In this document: positions 58,408 to 64,000 of the stretch, in pieces | Layout of the letters: each line of letters begins with the position of its first letter | Numbering within the stretch: position 1 is the stretch's first letter | The notes under the pieces: model-generated | Told to the model about the DNA's origin: nothing | The model's input: only the letters and a program-made list of their open reading frames with translations | Database searches by the model: none | Made by a program: the position numbers and the translations under genes | NCBI RefSeq assembly: GCF_026151205.1 | Contig: NC_087081.1 | Location: forward strand, 16,733,053 to 16,797,052 | DNA: 64,000 bases | DNA from: Bolinopsis microptera | Lineage: Eukaryota > Ctenophora > Tentaculata > Lobata > Bolinopsidae | Reading direction: 5' to 3'

Positions 58408-59267
58408 GTGAGTTGTTGACAGATTTATTTATCTAGCAAAAGTGTACTCCTTGTCCCTGTGATAGTGTGATACTGTTCTAACATTAACTGAAAGTAGATA
58501 GAGTTATATATATGGTATTCCATTGTACACTTTTGATTCATATACAAAACATTCGAATAATTCAATTAATATTGGCTTTTGCTGGTAGGATTAAAGGGAG
58601 GTTGGCTAGGTAATAGGTTAAAGCGGCGACCAGTAAATGTTGCTGAGAATACAAATACCTGTCCTGAAATAATACTCTGTGCGTGTGTCATGTGTATATA
58701 TAACTGTGTAGTACGTGAGCTCCATTATAATTTCGTTATTGTATGACTTGCACACTGATATAACGTTATAAAAGCTAAAGTAATTTTAAGGCATTACATA
58801 AGGTACGCATTTAGTTTTATACTGAATAAAGTATAATATAAAGTATAATATAGAGTCTTGTAATGACGAGGTGGACCTGGGTTTGTGTTGAGATTACTAT
58901 TTATCCATTTCCTTGAACATTAACGGTTGATTTAACTTCACATGCGTCAGGCAATTAGGTAACTGTGTCGTAACCATATTTATTGATAAAGTGAAAGCAA
59001 TTAGGCCACCCTCCCCTCTCCTACTCCCTTGGTAAATATTTGACAATTTTAAAATGAAAGAAAGTTAATAAATGGATGTCTGGTTCAGTTTTACAGAGGG
59101 TAAAGAGCTCCACCACAGTTTTACAGAAGGTAAAGAGCTGCACCACAGAGCTGCACGGTGCAGCCTGCACCACTAAAGATATGCTGTGTTTACTAGTGAC
59201 CACAGGGCCATTTAGACTTTTGAGACACACTATTTAAGTAATTAGTAATAGAGTGGGGTATAGTTTT
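58408..59267. other. Intron of the TAZ1 gene
   Basis: AT-rich. A 28-bp near-direct repeat of ttacagagggtaaagagctcc at 59091-59145 is the only structure seen. Confidence 0.5.
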
Positions 59268-62200
59268 TAATATACAGTAAGTTTTAGATGGTCCGTTCGA
59301 GTAATGTCAGCGGTGGAGACGGTGGTGACGCCAACTCCAACATATTTAACCCGAAGAAGAAATCATTTGTATCAACAACCATTGCATTAATGATCAGCTT
59401 CGCCACATTTAACATCCGTGGGCTCGGTGTTCAGCAAGATGATAGCCTACATAGTAAACGTGAGTTACTAGGATTAGACTGTGAAAAGTACAATGTCGAC
59501 ATCTGCGCTCTGCAGGAAACTAAAGTCACCGAATCAGACAACCTTGTTTTGCGCAACGGTTTTAACTTGTTTCTGTTCGAGCAGTTGGACAGTCGCCATG
59601 GAGGCTTGGGTTTTATAATCAGTCCTCGCATGATGAACTATGTGGTTTGCTGGAAGTACATCAGTGACCGGGTATGCTATGTCGATTTTTGCATCCCCTC
59701 ACGTAGCGGTACACCCCTACGTTGCAGGGTGATCAATGCCTACTGTCCACATCAGGGGCTAGTCCGTAAAAATCCAGTTGTATTGGATAACTTTTATGGG
59801 CAGCTAAGAGAGGCCAAGAATGTACCCTCTAATGTGGAGTTGCAATTTCTGGGTGACTTTAATTCAAAACTGGGTAAATTATCCCCTTCTGATATTGAAC
59901 AGGGTTTTGGTAGATATATGGGGAAATACGGAATGGGAGTAAGGAACGAAAATGGTTCTAGATTACTGGATTTTATCTCAGAAAATAATCTGTTTGCTGT
60001 GAACACTAGTTTTATACAACCTAGCAGACGTGTTACATCATTTACTGGTTGGCGGAAGGATTGGTCGGCTGGTCGGTACAGTAAGAAGACACTGCCTGTA
60101 TACTCTCAAATAGATTACATACTATGCCGAAATAGATCTAAGTGTCTTTTGACTCAATCAAGAACTTATGCTGGTACTAAAACATTTTCAGATCATAGAC
60201 TTGTCATTGCTCGCATCAATTTCAGCAACATTCATCTTTGTTTCAAACCTAAACAACGTCGTGTTCCTTCTTATAATATATCAGAACTTGTAAGCAACAA
60301 AGATATGCAACATAAATACCACTTGGCCCTTGAAGGCAAGTTCTCAAATTTTGTTACCAGCAACGATCCAAATGCCGACCTTCAAAATCTTATGTCTCAT
60401 ATTCGTGATGCTGCCAATGTTTCCATCGGCCCAAAACCTAAAGCTCGCTTGAAACATCACAGCAGTGATGACACTCTCAAAGAGCTTGTTGAAAAGCGTC
60501 ACGATCTCCGACAGCTACTTAACAATAATCAATCTCTTGATCGATCTACATTGAGGTCATCCATCAACCACCTCACTAATAGTATCCAGAAAAGATTAGT
60601 TGAAGTGAGGTCTGCTCAAGCTGATCAGACCTATAGTGATATTACTAACACAAACGATTCAAGGAAAATGTTTGAAGCAGTAAGACATCTTCAGAAAAGT
60701 AAACCACCTAATAACTCGATTGGTGTTCATGATGAAAATGGCTGTTTGATTGCATCTGACGACATGAAAGCTTCTGTTGTTAGAGACTATCTCGAAAAAC
60801 AGCTGACTCGCAATGAGCAACCTCTCGAGCCTTTTGAGGGTCTACCACGTGCTCTCAATGCCCCTTTTACTGGAGTTGAAATACATGCAGCCACCTCTAG
60901 CTTGAAAAATGGGAGGGCTAATGGTCCCGATGGAATACCCAACGAGCTAATTAAGTACTCTAATAGTACAGTCCATGAACATTATGCTGGAATCATAAAC
61001 AGTTGTTTCAAGACACATACTTTTCCCATTTCCATTGGAGAGGCTACTATAACACCCTTACAGAAGCCAAAAAAACCTATTGGTCCTCTGAAGAATTTAC
61101 GTCCACTCACCTTGTCCAATGCAGCCAGAAAAATTCTGTCTATGGCTACTCTTAAAAGGATAGAAGAAAAAGTGAACGCCTTCACTAGTCCATGGCAGTG
61201 TGCATATAAACGCGCTCGTTCTTGTGCTGATATTGTTTGGTGTCAGCGAGTTCTACTGTCAGTTGTCCAAAGGAAGAAATGGGAGTATCATCGCATGGGC
61301 ATTGATATGTCTAGTGCGTTTGACACGATCAAACGGACTACGATTCTTGAACTCCTGAAACTGTGTGGCTGTACTGAGGATGAGCTGAGGATTGTCCGGT
61401 TGTTGTTGTCCAACACAAAGCTACGGGTGAAGGTAAATGGAGTTCTTTCAGCTGAGTTTTTAAGTCTCCTTGGAGCTTTCCAAGGTGACTGTCTATCCGG
61501 CTGTCTGTTCACCCTTGTCTTGGCTGGTGCTTTGAATGAACTTAGATGGACTATAACAATCAGTTTAGATAGGCCGATTCCCCCGATTACTATTGCTGGC
61601 CTTCCACTTGACACTGAATATGCTGATGATGTTGACTTCAATGATGAAGAGGAAGACAACTTGAGAGCTATTTTGCCCCAGGCAACAGCTATACTCGAGA
61701 AATGGAACCTCTTTGTCAATGAAGACAAAACGGACTTCACTCATGTTTATTTAGCTAGTACGGGTGAAGTCGACAGTGATGGAAAATTAGTGTCGGGGAA
61801 TGAAGCATGGAGGAAAAGTATCACTCTAGGGTCCGTCTTGTGTAGCAAAGCTGATATTCAGCGTCGCATAAACCTGGGATATGCTGCTTTCAACAATTAC
61901 AAGAAGGCCTGGAGTGATAAACTGCCCCTAAACAAACGTCTAATACTGTACAATGCTTTAGTCGTATCGGTTCTTATGTACAACTCATCCTGTTGGGCCG
62001 TCCCCAAAATATTCCTTGAAAAACTAGATGTTGTTCACCGCAGACATCTTCGCACTATTTTGAATATAAAGTACCCAGGAGTCATCTCCAACAAAAACTT
62101 GTATAAACGCTGCAATGCTGAACCATTGTCAGAAAAAGTGGCCCGTAGTCGGTGGAGAATGTTAGGACATGTTTTGCGGGGTCCTTTTGACGGACCAGCG

Positions 62201-62493
62201 TTTTCTTCCCTCATTTTTGCCATCAATACACTGGACTTACCAGGGAGAAGAGGAAGACCCCAAAGCAATCTATTCTCGCTGATTGTGCATGATTTATGTA
62301 AAAGAAATATTTATTTAAATAATATCTTTGACCTGCATTATCTCCGTAATTTAGCGTATGACAAGAGATATTGGCGGGAATTGCAATGAAGTTTTTGATT
62401 TTTAGTTTTTATTTTAGGGAAAGATTAGACTTGGGCGTTGTTTTTAAAACTATCCCTTGTTTAGAACTTTGATTTAATAATATACAGTAAGTT
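59268..62493 (+). mobile_element. Complete-looking APE-type LINE with 16-bp target-site duplication
   Basis: TAATATACAGTAAGTT occurs exactly at 59268-59283 and 62478-62493. Between them lies 3,194 bp: four bases, one ORF of 1,033 codons, and an 88-base 3' UTR ending tttgatttaa without a poly(A) tail. Sits in the presumed intron downstream of the TAZ1 exons, same strand. Confidence 0.9.
59288..62389 (+). CDS. LINE endonuclease-reverse transcriptase
   Basis: An intact ORF of 1,033 residues. Residues about 38-310 are an AP-type endonuclease: ATFNIRGLG, CALQETKV (catalytic Glu), FLGDFNSKLG and FSDHRLVIARI. Residues about 545-850 are the reverse transcriptase: TPLQKPKKPIGPLKNLRPLT, GIDMSSAFDTIKR (motif A), GAFQGDCLSGCLF (motif B) and TEYADDVDF (catalytic YADD). 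The C-terminus has RSRWRMLGHVLRG and RRGRPQS, as in RTE and related clades; the exact clade is uncertain. It makes cDNA primed at nicked chromosomal DNA. The start is the first ATG, four bases into the element. No stop or frameshift interrupts it. Confidence 0.93.
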   Translation: MVRSSNVSGGDGGDANSNIFNPKKKSFVSTTIALMISFATFNIRGLGVQQDDSLHSKRELLGLDCEKYNVDICALQETKVTESDNLVLRNGFNLFLFEQLDSRHGGLGFIISPRMMNYVVCWKYISDRVCYVDFCIPSRSGTPLRCRVINAYCPHQGLVRKNPVVLDNFYGQLREAKNVPSNVELQFLGDFNSKLGKLSPSDIEQGFGRYMGKYGMGVRNENGSRLLDFISENNLFAVNTSFIQPSRRVTSFTGWRKDWSAGRYSKKTLPVYSQIDYILCRNRSKCLLTQSRTYAGTKTFSDHRLVIARINFSNIHLCFKPKQRRVPSYNISELVSNKDMQHKYHLALEGKFSNFVTSNDPNADLQNLMSHIRDAANVSIGPKPKARLKHHSSDDTLKELVEKRHDLRQLLNNNQSLDRSTLRSSINHLTNSIQKRLVEVRSAQADQTYSDITNTNDSRKMFEAVRHLQKSKPPNNSIGVHDENGCLIASDDMKASVVRDYLEKQLTRNEQPLEPFEGLPRALNAPFTGVEIHAATSSLKNGRANGPDGIPNELIKYSNSTVHEHYAGIINSCFKTHTFPISIGEATITPLQKPKKPIGPLKNLRPLTLSNAARKILSMATLKRIEEKVNAFTSPWQCAYKRARSCADIVWCQRVLLSVVQRKKWEYHRMGIDMSSAFDTIKRTTILELLKLCGCTEDELRIVRLLLSNTKLRVKVNGVLSAEFLSLLGAFQGDCLSGCLFTLVLAGALNELRWTITISLDRPIPPITIAGLPLDTEYADDVDFNDEEEDNLRAILPQATAILEKWNLFVNEDKTDFTHVYLASTGEVDSDGKLVSGNEAWRKSITLGSVLCSKADIQRRINLGYAAFNNYKKAWSDKLPLNKRLILYNALVVSVLMYNSSCWAVPKIFLEKLDVVHRRHLRTILNIKYPGVISNKNLYKRCNAEPLSEKVARSRWRMLGHVLRGPFDGPAFSSLIFAINTLDLPGRRGRPQSNLFSLIVHDLCKRNIYLNNIFDLHYLRNLAYDKRYWRELQ

Positions 62494-64000
62494 ATTAGTT
62501 GACTATGTATTACTCGATTGAATATTTGCTTCTGCGTTGTGACCATGATAACACATAGTTACAGCAATGTTGTTCTAACGCAGACAGACAGAGCTACTAC
62601 TACTTTACTATAGAGCTACACAATCTTAGCTAGATCCTACAAATTGTTGTACTCTCCTTTCACCAGTGTACACATCATTTTAGACTTCTAGTTCTTCTTT
62701 CCTTGTTTTTATTGGCCTTTTGTTCTTAACCTCATTACACACGGTTAGCAAGCTGTTTCCACTTCACTTTCCTTAATTAGGCTTATTTGCCACCTCTTTT
62801 GTAGGGACTACGGGTGGAAGATGAATAATTGAAATTCCAACAGCATCTTGTTCCCTTCATTGTGCTGATTCCGGGAAGCATTCTGTTTACGCTCTCATCA
62901 TTCTGTAGAATGAGATATCGTTCATTTAAAATTGGGTAATTATAGGCCTGTCAAGGATTGCAGCCCAATTAAGAGCTGATCAATTGCAGCTCCTTGTGCC
63001 ATATAAGGGATAACTGAGGTCACGTGACAGTCGGTCCTACAGATTGACATGTTTGTTTAGGTGTACCCTTTTTGGATGGTATTAGTTTACGTGACCGGCA
63101 TATGTGTCACGTGAATAGTAGTATTTAAAGGCAGTGAGAGAGACTGTCGGGGACTCTTTCTTTGGTACGAATTTTCTTACCGTATTACTCTTGATACGTT
63201 TTGGATTCCTGACAGCTTGCTGAAGGGAATTTGCGGCCAGAAGAAGCGAAGGTATTATTTGTTAAAACTATTGACGGTAGCTTGTGTAAGATGTGTAATG
63301 TGATACGTGCGCATGATACAATATAATAGTGTGTAATATATAGTGCGCCACTGTTATTTGTTTTGAAACTTTCCGCCAGCCAGTCTGAGGTGACTCGCAG
63401 TATGTGCTGATAAAACCTTCGGTTCCTTGTGGGAAAAATCTGCAAATTATCAGCTCTCAGTGTCGACGAGTTTTAGTGCATATAATTCCCGGAAATAGTT
63501 ATATAAGGTTAATTGAACTGAATAATGCGCACACTTAATAGAACGTGCATATTAAAATGACTTGCTGTTCTTTAGGTGGCGAGGTTTTCAAGCAGCTAAT
63601 TCCTTCTTACTGAAGGAGTTTACTTTTACACTATTGGAACCTGAAAAAGGGAGTTGTACTTGTAACTGCTATCTCGAGTTATTTCACCAACCATCAGGGT
63701 TGAGCACAATACTTGTAATAATTAAGAAGTTTTAAGCAAGGGGGGGGGGGGGGGGGGGGGGCTATTTAAACCCATCTCTCTATCAGTCACACACGACACT
63801 ATAATGACGTAGAATTATAAGCTTCATTTCAGCCGACAGAAAAGAGAGAGTGCACATTTTGTTTTCTACATTTCTTGGAAATAACATTATCAGTACTACG
63901 AACTGTTATTCAACAGGTGTTATTAGTGTAGTGTTATTAGTGTAGTGTTATTAGTGTAGTGTGTTATTTAACAGTGTTATTAGTGCTCTGAGAAACTTCA
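62494..64000. other. No gene recognised; low-complexity tracts
   Basis: Contains several cacgtga motifs (63019-63115), a run of 23 G (63740-63762) and a 15-bp tandem repeat gtgttattagtgtag (63918-63985). Probably more of the TAZ1-gene intron. No KIX-like exon found. Confidence 0.45.

Noticed and set aside
62900-63480. Possible LTR or promoter (tatttaaagg after several cacgtga)
   Set aside because: No paired LTR, primer-binding site or gag/pol was seen; the TATA-like string alone is not enough.

Overview
The window is nuclear DNA of an invertebrate metazoan. The support is spliced genes with GT-AG introns, a V-ATPase catalytic subunit A gene, a CBP/p300-type TAZ zinc finger, SUEL lectin and sushi domains, APE-type LINEs, a Helitron-like end and TTAGGG-type telomeric repeats. 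A cnidarian or other non-bilaterian would fit, but the species cannot be fixed from sequence alone.

Layout. 1-36.5 kb: eleven exons of ATP6V1A on the + strand (2101-36539). The first exon lies upstream of the window and the C-terminal exon(s) were not found. Its long introns hold other genes on the - strand. A secreted mosaic protein of about 1.2k residues has 22 clear exons (3865-25375) plus a possible terminal exon: signal peptide, ephrin-receptor-like Cys-rich modules, SUEL lectin, an unrecognised domain, and two sushi domains. The two genes are interleaved, because three V-ATPase exons (21028-21763) lie inside one intron of the mosaic gene. A predicted single-pass membrane protein gene (33693-35636) and two LINE ORF1-like reading frames (897-1727; 31840-32728, frameshifted) are also antisense in V-ATPase introns.

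Two large minisatellites flank one mosaic-gene exon. A 25-bp unit (9.4-16.6 kb) starts at its splice donor and a 41-bp unit (17.0-20.9 kb) is built on its splice acceptor. Smaller tandem duplications also touch V-ATPase splice sites. A 3.2-kb inverted repeat with telomeric repeats at its centre lies at 25.6-28.75 kb.

36.6-46.9 kb is poorly assembled: a 100-N gap, a roughly 0.9-kb tandem repeat, and error-rich sequence. 46.9-49.4 kb has the 3' end of a + strand gene for a probably GPI-anchored Cys-rich protein, and a candidate last exon of a convergent - strand gene. 50-57.6 kb is a nest of transposons: 93-bp elements with 8-bp target duplications, two LINE fragments and a broken reverse-transcriptase-like element. 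57.8-58.4 kb has two exons of a CBP/p300-like TAZ1 domain, followed by a complete-looking LINE (59284-62477) with a 16-bp target-site duplication. No confident gene was seen from 62.5 kb to the end.
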